From contig CM055316.2 of assembly GCA_029255685.2 (NCBI GenBank), forward strand, positions 71,439,237-71,503,236: a stretch of DNA of 64,000 nucleotides, given 5' to 3'. The notes under the pieces are model-generated. The model was given only the letters and a program-made list of their open reading frames with translations. It was not told where the DNA came from and did no database searches. This DNA comes from Silene conica. Its lineage: Eukaryota; Streptophyta; Magnoliopsida; Caryophyllales; Caryophyllaceae. Both the position numbers and the translations under genes were made by a program. Shown here in pieces: positions 47,824 to 57,298 of the stretch (its first letter is position 1; each line of letters starts with the position of its first letter).

Positions 47824-49593
47824 ATGAGTAGCAAAGGGAAGGAACCTATGTCGTCAGTGCAATCAAAAAAGAGGGGTTATCTGAGTTGGAGTAAGCAAAT
47901 GGACGAGACGTTGATAACAGTTTTGTATCTTCAGTTAAAAGAAGGTAATAAGGCCGAGGGTGAATGGAAGCCACAAGCTTATCAAGCCGTAGCTGATGAA
48001 CTTAGAGCCACTTTGGGAACCTGCGTCACCACGGATAATGTGAAGAATCGTATAAAATCTTGGAAGAAACATTATGCTAACATTACTGATATTCGTACAT
48101 TCTCAAAGTTCAAATGGGATGAGGAGAGGAAAATGATAGTCATAGGAGGACAAGATTTGGACCAATGGCATTCATTTGTTCAGGTAAAACTTTAATATAA
48201 AACTTTGGGTCAGATTTCTTTGAATTCTATGAAAATGACTGTACACTGGTAGCATTTACAGGGACTGTTGGTGTTAAACATGGAGGTGATAATAATGTCA
48301 AATAATGTACTCCCCAGTTTGTCTGTCTGTCTGACAGGCTTCGTAGTTGGATAATGTTGATTATAAGGTGATTTGTGAGTCTTAAGCTGCTGACTTTTTC
48401 TGCTGATGCCATACTTTTTGATCCACACAATTTGATTTTGTTGAATTGTTGGTGGTTGTACATTCTGTCAAATTCTTTTGAGCAGCTTCAAATGTGTGCC
48501 TACAAGAGAATCTGATGGTCATTGGGCCAGTTCTTGAGCTTTTGGGAAGCGAGTGTCTATTCCTTGCGCAGTTATCCTGATTTTTGAGTTTGTGAATGAT
48601 TGTACCTAGCAGCTTGTGGGATAATAAGACTGTCATCCAACCTTGTTTTCTGGTCTGTATTTGTTAATTTTCTATTAGTTGGTCATCTTCCTTTGTCTTT
48701 TTTGGTCTAAACTAAATCCTATTCCTTGAAAGAGGGTTAAGAAGAGAGCTAGAAGGAGGGAAAAGGGAAGAGGACTCACGAGGGAAGCTCTTATGCTATC
48801 CGTTTCTTTTGAAACTCCCTACTCACGAAATCCTTTCTTTGACATAGGTAGGACATCCTTTTTGGTCTGTCTGGCATATAGTGAACCTTTGTCTTTTGGA
48901 ATTTATGTCTTAGTGATGAAGTTAATGTACTAATTCATGTCCGATCATGTTCTGTTAGCCTGTTTGTATTTTCATGTTGGTTGATTTGATTTTCAAATAT
49001 CTGTTGGTAGTAATTGTCCAGAAACGCCATCTTACATTAGAGAAGTAATGTAAAGTTAGGTTTCCTGCTGGTAGTTTTGATATGGGGAATAAAATTCATT
49101 TTATTGATGCTTATTTTAACTTTCTTGTTAGGAACATCCACTTGCAGCCCCTTACAAGAACAAGGCGATAGAGTATTGGGATGATATATGTACTTTATGT
49201 GGCCCTGATAGAGCTGTAGGTGATGGTGTGGAGGTGCATGATGAAGCGGCCGTGGCTATGGGTGAAGAAATTGAAAGTGAGGGAAGTAGTTCAAACAAAT
49301 CGATGTCTTCGTCGAGGTCAAAGAAGCAAAAACGAGATCGGTTGGCGGATGCGGTTACTAAGTTTACTGAGTGCTTTAGCGACTATGTTCAAACCAAGCC
49401 GAAAGAGATTCCGAAACCTTCACCGGATGAAGTTCATGAAGTTGTGAATAATGTTTATGGTATTGGGAGGCACCAAGCTATGAGGGCAGTGAAGAGGTTT
49501 CTTAGTGGTCCGATCGAGGAGTTTGCGATGCTCAAAAAACTCTCGGAAGATGAAAAATTAGATTGGGTCCTACTTTGTTTAAATGAACAATAG
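47824..49593 (+). CDS. Myb/SANT-like protein of the Harbinger element, 2 exons
   Basis: Exon 1 is 47824-48183 and ends at CAG|GTAAAA. Exon 2 is 49132-49593 and starts after TTGTTAG. Joined in phase they give 273 codons. Residues about 15-120 form a Myb/SANT-like DNA-binding domain of the Myb_DNA-bind_3 type (YLSWSKQMDETLITVLYLQL, NVKNRIKSWKKHY, FKWDEERKMI). Then come HPLAAPYKNKAIEYWDD and a Ser-rich basic patch (SSSRSKKQKRDR) that could be a nuclear signal. The C-terminal part has AMRAVKRFLSG and DEKLDWVLLCL. In PIF/Harbinger elements this partner escorts the transposase to the nucleus and binds the element ends. The intron boundary rests on frame and splice consensus. Confidence 0.9.
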
Positions 49594-49624
49594 TTACGTG
49601 TAAAAAAATTGGGTAAGTTGAATC

Positions 49625-49740
49625 TTCGTATTTGGTGTAGTCGACTCTTTCGTATTTGGTGTAGTTGGATCTTTCGTATTTTTCGTATTTGGTGTAGTTG
49701 GATCGTTCGTATTTGGTGTTGTTGGATCTTTCGTATTTGT
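49625..49740 (+). repeat. Subterminal minisatellite in the Harbinger element
   Basis: About five copies of a 24-base unit like CGTATTTGGTGTAGTTGGATC, some shortened, between the second gene and the right terminus. Possibly binding sites for the Myb-like protein; that is inference. Confidence 0.8.
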
Positions 49741-49933
49741 TATCAAAATGAAATCTTTAGCTTTGAAATCCAAGACTCTCCCAAACATCATTTGAATTGA
49801 AATTTGCAATTCAATTTCAGGGGTACCCAAACAGTTTCATGGAATTGGAATTGGAATTGAATTTCAACAATTCAATATCTAGAATTGGATTCATACAAAT
49901 TGAAATAATTCTAAGTTCCCAAACACAACCTAA

Positions 49934-50091
49934 AATTGTTTGGTTGTCAATGTGGGAATTCACTTCCATAGGAACTTCAACACAGCAAGGGGGGAGTCGG
50001 TAAACAACTTCCCCCATTTATGCGGGAAGTTACTTCCATGGCAAGTGACACTTCCCCATTTTTACAAAAAGAGGACAACCAAACGACTCTC
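49934..50091. mobile_element. Small Tourist-type MITE next to the Harbinger element
   Basis: Ends AATTGTTTGGTTGTC and GACAACCAAACGACTC are inverted. TAA occurs on both sides (49931-49933 and 50092-50094). The left TAA is shared with the Harbinger element, which suggests the MITE came first and the larger element landed in its duplicated TAA. Confidence 0.7.
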
Positions 50092-50334
50092 TAATTTGCA
50101 CTTCATGGGAATTTCCACTTTCCATGTTTTTCCAAGGCAACCAAACAACCCCTTAAATGAGATACATATCACACTATCACTTGCAAAGTCGGTTTAATTA
50201 CCTTTGTACAATAATTATTTATAGTATTCATATTTCAAAAAAAAATTATTTGGAGTATTCATTATAAGTTTCAAGTTACTAGATTTATGTTTTTTTGCCC
50301 ATGAAGGAAAACATGTATGGGCACAAATAGGATC

Positions 50335-51797
50335 CTACACCTAGGTGTATAGAAGCATGGTACATCAGGGCCACCTGATATATAATTTTCTAATTTTTTA
50401 TTAGAGCCCAATACAAAACAAATATTTAATTATCAATCAACGTAAATATTTTCTTAATTCTCTCTTGACGACAGTCACAACAAATTTCTCTCCCACCAAA
50501 ATTTGATTCGAAGATGGCAGAAGGGTAGCGATTAGTATGTTCAACAAGGCGGAAAAATGCATCGAATAATATTTCATTGAACGAGAAACAATTTGCATAG
50601 ACATCAAGAAGGAAAAACGCATCACACAATACTAATTTGAGGTAAATATTTACATCAATCATAACCCTAATGAATATTTACATACACCAATCATAACCCT
50701 AATGAATATATTTAGGGTAAATTTTCAGACCCCAAAGCACTTAACAAATGAATATTTACGATAAAAATATGATCTAACGTAAAAAGAATACGAGCTAATA
50801 GAAAAAGAATACGAGCTAATATTAGAAGAATACGAGCTAATATAAAAAATAAACGAGTTATTAAAATAAGAATACGAGCTAATATTAAAAAAATACGAGC
50901 TAATATTAAAAAAATACGAGCTAATATAAAAAAAAAATTATGAGTTATTAAGATAAGAATATGAGTTATTGATATAAGAATACGAGCTATTAAGATAAGA
51001 ATACGAGCTATTAAGATAAAAATATGAGCTAATTTAAAAAGAATGCGAGTTTAAGAAAATCACAAACTTAAAAAATACGAGAACAAAAGAATGCAAGTTA
51101 TTACCCTAAGAATACGAGCTAATATTAAAAGAATACGAGCTAATATAAAATATGAATACGAGATATTGAGATAAGAATACGAGCTATTAATATAAGAATA
51201 TGAGCTAATGTAAAAAGAATGCGAGTTTAAGAAAATCACAAACTAAAAAAATACGAGCACAAAAGAATGCAAGTTATTACCCTAAGAATAGCTAATGTTA
51301 AAAGAATACGAGCTAATATTAAAAGAATACGAGCTAATATTAAAAGAATACGAGCTAATGTAAAAAACTACGAGTTATTAAGATAAGAATACGAATTATC
51401 AATATAAAGAATACGAGCTATTAATATAAGAATACGAGCTATTAATATAAGAATACGAGCTATTATTATAAGAATACGAGCTATTAATATAAGATTACGA
51501 GCTAATGTAAAAAGAATATGGACTATAAAATAAAAAAATAAAAAATTAACTTGACATAATAATTAAATAAATTGAAAGATGGGATATAATAATTAATGAG
51601 AAAAATCAATTACTGATGATGGATGAAGATCAGTTAGAAAAATAGGGAAGAAGTTACATTAAAAAAGAAAAAAAAAAAAAAAAAAGGGAAGTGGAGAAGA
51701 ATGAGATTACTGATTTTTTTTTTCAAAAATAATTAAGAAAATGACTAAAATAACCCCGGATGTACAACAGCATTGTACATCTGGTGGTATAGTCCAG
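50335..51797. mobile_element. Unclassified inverted-repeat element carrying a minisatellite
   Basis: The left end (CCTACACCTAGGTGTATAG, then GGTACATCAGGG) and the complement of the right end (CTATACCACCAGATGTAC, then TGTACATCCGGGG) match imperfectly over about 60 bases. No target duplication was found. The interior has a short gene-like minus-strand stretch (50440-50640) of no recognisable family and then the tandem array. Possibly MULE-like. Confidence 0.45.
50778..51520. repeat. AATACGAGCTAAT minisatellite with higher-order structure
   Basis: About 35 units of roughly 21 bp, most containing AATACGAGCTA followed by TTAATATAAG or ATATTAAAAG. A roughly 180-bp higher-order repeat is visible. 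A divergent block with GCGAGTTTAAGAAAATCAC and ATGCAAGTTATTACCCTAAG occurs at about 51040-51115 and again at about 51220-51290. Confidence 0.9.
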
Positions 51798-52198
51798 GAA
51801 CTGCATATTAATCCTTAATCTCACTTTATTTATCTTGACCCAGTTATACCCTCCCAAACAGAAGGTCACGACCTAGGTCACCAACCCAATCAATTTTCCA
51901 CTTTCTAACCTTTCCAATCATTTTCTACACTCTTTACCCCACAAAACATCTCTCTTGCTCTTTTAATTATTACAGTATTATTTACAAAATATTAAAAACA
52001 AGTTATATTGTAAACCAATCATGCGTTGCCATGTGGAAGGTCACCAAATGGTGACCTCTTCTTGTTCAGGGTCACCAATTGACCCCGACTTATTCAAGGT
52101 CGAGCTAATTATCGTCTAAGGTCGTGTTAATTAGGTAATTAAGGCGACCCAACAAGGTCGCGACCCGGTTGGCGACCTTGCTTGGGGATGGTCTAATA
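51798..52198. other. Intergenic DNA, GGTCACC-rich
   Basis: No gene. 52035-52190 contains repeated GGTCACC, GGTCG and GCGACC words in both orientations, perhaps the remnant of a transposon end. Confidence 0.35.
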
Positions 52199-52456
52199 CT
52201 CCCTCCATTTTTTTCCAAGTGATACATTTCTTTTTGCACGTTTGGCAACGCACGTTTTACGTGCTTAATATCTTTAGCTACGTATTTGTAAAAATTATAA
52301 AAATTATATATTTTCAATGTACTCGTAAAGACGAATTAAACAAGATCCCACATGAATATGTTTTTTCTTACGTATTGAGAGAAAATTGAAATTGAAGGTT
52401 AACTTGTGAATAATGTACAAAAACCTTATGTATCACTTGGATAAAAATGGAGGGAG
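52199..52456. mobile_element. Stowaway MITE (258 bp)
   Basis: Ends CTCCCTCCATTTTTTTCCAAG and its complement CTTGGATAAAAATGGAGGGAG, flanked by TA on each side. The 70-codon minus frame inside is incidental. Confidence 0.92.
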
Positions 52457-52621
52457 TACTTTTTACGTCTCAATCGTTTATTTACTTTTAATTAAAAATA
52501 TTCATTAAAAATATAATCGAGTTGGATTCTTTCGTACCATTCAAAACTATGTACTCTGTACAGTGTGCAATTGTCAATTGTCATGAACAAAATGATGAAC
52601 AATAACAAAGAGTGTTTAGTA

Positions 52622-52700
52622 TTCCCTCTATCCCAATCATTTGTTTACTTTTGAATAAAATTTACTCTAAAAGGTAAATAAATGGCTATAATGGAAAGAG
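52622..52700. mobile_element. Short deleted Stowaway MITE
   Basis: TTCCCTCTATCCCAATCATTT at one end and ATGGAAAGAG at the other are loosely complementary, with TA on both sides. At 79 bp it looks like an internally deleted copy. Confidence 0.5.
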
Positions 52701-53244
52701 TACTGAATTGGATTTAGGTGTATAGTGTAGAATTATAGAGAATAAAATGATGAAATTGAGCAATGAAAATGTAAGTCTGTAACCTGGTTACCATTTTCTG
52801 TCACAGAAAGCTTGATATACTTGTATGATTTGTATCACTAGCGACTAGTAAATAAAAACCCATTAAATACTTAAACAAGACAGTTATACGACATACAAAA
52901 ACCTACTGAAGTCCCGAGGAATCAGGAATGTAATCGAAGCTTTGACAGTATTAATTGAAAGCCTAGCTTTCAACTTGAGAGACTGGCTCAAACTGTCTGC
53001 CTAATGAGTTTTGGCAGCTAATTCAGGATGTCGATAAATTTTAGGGAGTCTTCTATTTCAAATGTAAAATCTTATTCAAAATCACACTTTTACAAGAAAA
53101 TTCAAAAAATTGTGCATTATGTTGTTTCGTCCATCACCATCGTCGAGTACTACACTATGATAACTGGAAAACTCCATTGTATGTATATTCTACTTTACAG
53201 CTTTGTACATCGTCCACTGGGCTTAGACGCTTAATCAATTCATT
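52701..53244. other. Intergenic DNA, no gene seen
   Basis: Unremarkable. It may contain the former 3' flank of the F-box pseudogene to the right. Confidence 0.35.
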
Positions 53245-53545
53245 TCAGGACAACCAGTAAAGGTCAGGTTTGTCACGTACGCCTATGCGTACATTTTCTG
53301 GCACAAGTTTGGCAAGTTTACGAGTGTGCCCTTTTACAGTATACGTCTTCTCAACATCCTTGTATCCTTGTAAGGTTCTGATATCCTCAGGATGTTGTGA
53401 ATCCCAAATGAGTTTTTCAAAAGAACTAGCACTAGCTATATAACATGTAATATACATTCAACAGCTTCATCATAATCATCAAACCCATAAAAGCCAACAA
53501 TTTCCAGTACCTTGAGATTTAAATGGATTATTCTCATTCTCTTTG
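53245..53545 (-). pseudogene. FBD-domain fragment of an F-box gene
   Basis: On the minus strand LNLKVLEIVGFYGFDDYDEAVE is interrupted by a one-base frameshift near 53455. It then continues YITCYIASASSFEKLIWDSQ ... TRKLAKLVPENVRIGVRDKP and a stop. The pattern LKxLEIVGFxG ... SxxLEKxIxDxxHP ... A/RxLxxxxPxxVxxxV is that of the FBD region found at the C-terminus of plant F-box/LRR proteins. No F-box or LRR part is present, so it is a broken fragment next to CACTA insertions. Confidence 0.6.
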
Positions 53546-53717
53546 CGCTCCACATGATTCACCATATTTTCTCTCTAGCACCGGACTGTAAAATCCGATC
53601 TATTGTTATCTCGTCATTTCTCTCCTTATCAAAACTACATTTTTCCCACAGTTCAGCCAGACCCGAATACGTTACAGAATCTAAACCTGCCTGCAGGGAC
53701 AATTACACAGGAGGTGC

Positions 53718-54714
53718 CACTACAAGAATACAGAAAATAGGCGACTGATTTTGGCGACTAATTTCAGTCACCAAATACAAATTGGCGACTGAAAGCAGTC
53801 GCCAAATAGTAGTCGCAGAGCTTAGTCGCCAAAAAAATGGGCGACTAATTTCAGTCGCCAAATTTGGCGACTGGTCATTTCGTCGCCAAATATATGATTT
53901 GGCTACTGCTGTGGGAGTCGCCAAATTGGCGACTGAAGTGGTGTGTAGTCACCAATTTGGCGACTGTAAAGAGGTGTAGTCGCCAATTTGGCGACTGAAG
54001 TGCAGTCGTCAATCTGCTTCTTCAATCGCCAAATATGCTGTCATTCCAGTAGGTTCTGGTTTGGTAGCTCTGCTTTGGGGACTGAAATCAGTCGTCATTT
54101 ACTCCATTTCAGTCGCCAATTCAGCTGAACATTTGATGGTGAATTTCCATTTTGATCGTGCTAATTCTCTATTTTGATCGTGCCAATTCTCAATGAAAGC
54201 GTAATTCAACACCGAACACCCAGCAAACAGAAAATAATCACCAATTTGGCGAACAACACCATTTGAAACACCCATTTCTCATTTATTCAAAAATGAGAAA
54301 CATTATCCAACTACAAGGACTAAACTAAAGTAAGTAAACATTATCCAACTATAAGGTTCGATACTAATACATGGCGACTAATCTAACTAAATTGCAAATC
54401 CCATACTGGCTCCACTACCACCACCCTTTCCATGTGGATCGTTAGGGTCATGACGTGGTTGTGGATCGGGGTTGCAATGGGCAAAGTAGGTTTCCATGGC
54501 TTTCAGTTGCTATTTCACCAACCGAAACTCTTCGTCTCGTTCCGCATTCGTCCTTCTTTCATCATCAAGTTGCGTTTATAGTTGACTCACAAGAGCGGGC
54601 TCATAAGTTTGTCACGACTCATACGGAGATCTTCTTGCCGGTTCTTTGAAAAAGACACGATGAGCCTTTCCGGCTCTTTATGGGTTCTCATCAAGTTGTT
54701 AGATGTGAGGTTGC
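53718..54714 (-). mobile_element. CACTA-3: truncated element with GGCGACTGAAA repeats
   Basis: Begins CACTACAAGAATACAG after TGC. Subterminal words TTTGGCGACTGAAA and TTTCAGTCGCCAAA repeat to about 54120. A degenerate C-terminal piece of a Transposase_24-type gene follows on the minus strand. The sequence is then interrupted by another CACTA start at 54715. Its right end was not found. Confidence 0.7.
54387..54690 (-). pseudogene. C-terminal remnant of a CACTA Transposase_24-type gene
   Basis: On the minus strand the last exon is recognisable from METYFAHCNPDPQPRHDPN and a glycine-rich end, GKGGGSGASMGFAI, then TAG. Upstream codons contain several stops. The layout parallels the last exon of the intact gene at 57299-57540 (a Gln/Glu-rich coiled stretch, then CNP-G and an acidic/Gly tail), but the sequence has diverged. 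Confidence 0.5.
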
Positions 54715-56055
54715 CACTACAAGAAATACTTTAAAGGGCGACTACACAGGCGACCGCCTGTGTAGTCGCTGATTTAGTGACCGAAAAAAAAACGGGCGAT
54801 CGATTTCGGTCGCCAATGGCGACCAAAATCTTATTCACAGATTATCCTAAAAACATCCGCGCAAATCCAAGGGCGACCATACCGCCAAATTAGCAACCGA
54901 AATTGGTAGCTAATTTAGCGACCGAAATCAGTCGCTAAATTAGCGACCAATTTCGGTCGCTAAGCCCCTGTTATATTTTTTTTCTCATCTTCAACCCATC
55001 ATTTCCCCATTTCAACACAAGGGTTCAACGAAAAAAAACCCAACCCTCGTCAACCTCTAAACCACTGTGCATCTACCGGACCACCACAGTGACACCGAAC
55101 CACCCACCACCGTCGTTCACCTACCTAATACTCCATTTTCAGGTTTGTGACGATTGAATAACTTAATTTATGTATTGAATACCTTAATAGTTTTATTCTA
55201 ATTCATAATTTTAGTTAGTAATTAGATTATTAGGACGATTTTAATAACATTTGGATGTTTATTAAGTTTCTATGTATAAGTTAATTAGCCTTTTCAGAAA
55301 CTATTTGTGATTAGGGTTAGAAATTGGGGAAAATTGGATGTTTGTTATGACTAGTAGTTTTAGTTAGTAATTAGATTTCTAGAATGATTTTAATAACATT
55401 TTTGATGTTTGTATTTTCGGAAATTAGTTGGTTTAGGGTTAGAAATTGGGAAAAAATTGGGTGTTATTGTTAATGAGTGTTAGTATTGTTAGAAATTGGA
55501 AAAAAAATTGTTGAATGTTATTATTGAAATTAGTACATTATTGTAAATTATTGTGAATATTTTTCGTGGAAGAATGACTATTGAACTAGTACCCGTTCAA
55601 GAATTACTCGTTAGGAGGAATTCATGAATAGTCCCCATTTTAGGATTGTCTTTGTATATTTCAAGTCACTTAGGTAGTAAATACATATTTGTGATTTTAT
55701 TAATGGGGAAAGAGTTTGGTAACAATTCCTTTAATGTTCTTCGAATACATATGTGAAATAAATACAAATTTATTCACATTGTGTATTTGAAGAATTGAGG
55801 GGAATTGCTGCCAATTTTTTTTCCTCACTAATAAATCATAAATGTTTGTTTACTAGTGACTTGAAATATACATTGATGGGTTTAGGTTGGAGTGATAATG
55901 ACTCAATTGAAATCTTGAAGTATATATATTGACTTGAATTTTTGAACTTATTTGTTGAAATATTATTGAAATTGTTGTGTTTATTAACCATATACTAGTG
56001 ATTGGACGTAATTATTTGTTGTAATATTATTGAAAATCCTTAGTTTGGTTGATGG
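54715..56055 (+). mobile_element. CACTA-4: 5' part of an element with GCGACC repeats
   Basis: Begins CACTACAAGAAATACT after TGC. Subterminal words such as GCGACCGAAATC and AGTCGCTAAATTAGCGACC run to about 54965. A C/T-rich 5' region with a likely splice donor (CATTTTCAG|GTTTGTG near 55144) follows, then the shared leader motif (55588-55650) and a long diverged hairpin (55653-55872). GATGGGTTTAGGTTGGAG after the hairpin matches CACTA-1 and CACTA-2. No transposase gene is present. The right boundary is uncertain. Confidence 0.65.
55588..55872 (+). promoter_or_regulatory. Leader motif and diverged long hairpin of CACTA-4
   Basis: GTACCCGTTCAAGAATTACT and GTCCCCATTTTAGGATTGTC give two weak stem-loops. 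The arms TATATTTCAAGTCACTTAGG and its distant partner CTAGTGACTTGAAATATA then bound a hairpin of about 220 bp with many mismatches. The inner part keeps TGTTCTTCGAATACATATGTG against CACATTGTGTATTTGAAGAA. Confidence 0.7.
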
Positions 56056-56596
56056 TTTATTATATATACCGAATCGCGAAAGATCGTCGACGTTTTGCGA
56101 AAAATCGTCGACGTTTTTTTGACAAATGACCAAGACTACCCTTAGCTTCACTCTCTCTTTCAAAATTCAATAACTAAAAACACTCTCCCTTAGCCTCCCT
56201 TAACCGAGAACACACCACACCACCACCACACGTGAACGCCGACCACTGCCACCGCCGAGCACCTCCACCGCCGCCACCTACACGACCGAAAAAAAGAAGG
56301 TTAGTTGTTGTTTTTGTTATTTGTTAGTTGTTATTGTCATTGATGTTGTTGTTGTTATTGTTATGTTGTTAGTAGTATTGTTGTTGTTGTTAGAATGGTA
56401 GGATTAGAATGAATGGAAAGGACAAACACGATATTGGTAGGTGTCGGAGATGTGGTTTACACGGCTAGTGGGGGTGGGACGTATGAAGTACACGGCTAGG
56501 GGGGGTTAGGGCGTGGTAATGGGGTGGCTTAAGTGGGTAGGGACGTGGGAAAGGGATGTCCATGTATGGTCGAGACGTGTGAACCACACGTCCATG
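56056..56596. other. Unclassified promoter-like and repeat DNA left of CACTA-2
   Basis: CGTCGACGTTTT words (56085-56120) are followed by a C-rich stretch (56205-56290: ACCACCACCACACGTG, CACCGCCGCCACC) ending at a possible splice donor, AAGAAG|GTTAGTT. A GTTGTT microsatellite follows, then GACGTG-containing repeats. It could be the first exon and intron start of the unit whose second exon is at 60848; this link is inference. Confidence 0.35.
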
Positions 56597-56619
56597 CACT
56601 ACAAAACAATGCTCTGTTT

Positions 56620-57050
56620 GCGACGGAATTTTCCGTCGCAAAAAGGGTGAAATCCGTCGCAAATGATGTTTTTGCGACGGATTTGCGACGGACTGCGTCT
56701 GTCCCATATTTTTGTCGCAAAAAGTTAATTTGCGACGGATTTTCCGTCGCAACTTTTTTGCGACGGATTGACCACATTTTGCGACGGATTGACCTTGACC
56801 AGAAGTCAAGGTCAATCAAGATTTGCGACGGAAAATCCGTCGCAAAGAGGACCATTTGCGACGGATTTTCCGTCGCAAATCTTGATTGACCTTGACTTCT
56901 GGTCATAGTCAGTCAAGGTTTGCGACGGAAAATCCGTCGCAAAGAGGCCCATTTGCGACGGATTTTCCGTCGCAAACCTTGACTGACCTTGACTTCTGGT
57001 CAAGGTTTGCGACGGAATGTCCGTCGCAAATTGAGACATTTCCGTCGCAA
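56620..57050. repeat. Left subterminal repeats of CACTA-2
   Basis: More than a dozen TTTGCGACGGA / TCCGTCGCAAA words, several as full palindromes, spaced by CTTGACTTCTGGTCA and CCTTGACTGAC. Open frames rich in ATENPSQ or CDGKSVAN are translations of the repeat. Confidence 0.9.
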
Positions 57051-57298
57051 ATACCTGTGTGATTTTCCGGTTTCAGCCGTTTTTCCAGCTCCCCATTTCC
57101 ATTGAAATGATTCATTTTTTCCCTTTTGCATGATCTGTAAACCTGCAATTTCAGAAAAACGACCCAGCAACAAAAACTTGTCGGAGACAAGGGTTTTTAA
57201 TATCTCTTTTCATAACTAATAAGAAAGTTTTACAAATGATAATCCAACTCAAAACTAAACATAGTCCGCGGTACATCAACTAAACAACCTAATGAAAT

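Larger units (their letters stand above)
44972..49930 (+). mobile_element. Potentially autonomous PIF/Harbinger transposon
   Basis: A 4.96-kb element with ends GGGCCTGTTTGGGAACTTA and its imperfect complement TAAGTTCCCAAACACAACC. The left flank is TCA and the right is TAA, one mismatch from the expected TTA/TAA duplication. It carries both genes the superfamily needs, transposase (45721-46938) and Myb/SANT-like protein (47824-49593), on the same strand, with no stop or frameshift in either. AATTGGAATTGG repeats lie just inside both ends. Confidence 0.9.
44879..50152. mobile_element. Outer Harbinger-type element, split by later insertions
   Basis: Ends GGGGTCGTTTGGTTG (44879) and CAACCAAACAACCCC (to 50152) are inverted repeats. 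Both flanks carry the duplication TTA (44876-44878 and 50153-50155). Its own sequence is only about 93 bp on the left (to 44971) and about 60 bp on the right (from 50092); the two halves contain CATGGGAA words. The rest is the Harbinger element at 44972-49930 and a MITE at 49934-50091. Confidence 0.8.

Noticed and set aside
53782..53979. Possible CRISPR-like or gene-like repeats with GGCGACTGAAA
   Set aside because: Irregular spacing, both orientations and a CACTA terminus next to them show subterminal transposon repeats.
56465..57190. Several overlapping frames rich in RRKFRRK, ATENPSQ or CDGKSVAN
   Set aside because: These are six-frame translations of the TTTGCGACGGA / TCCGTCGCAAA repeats.
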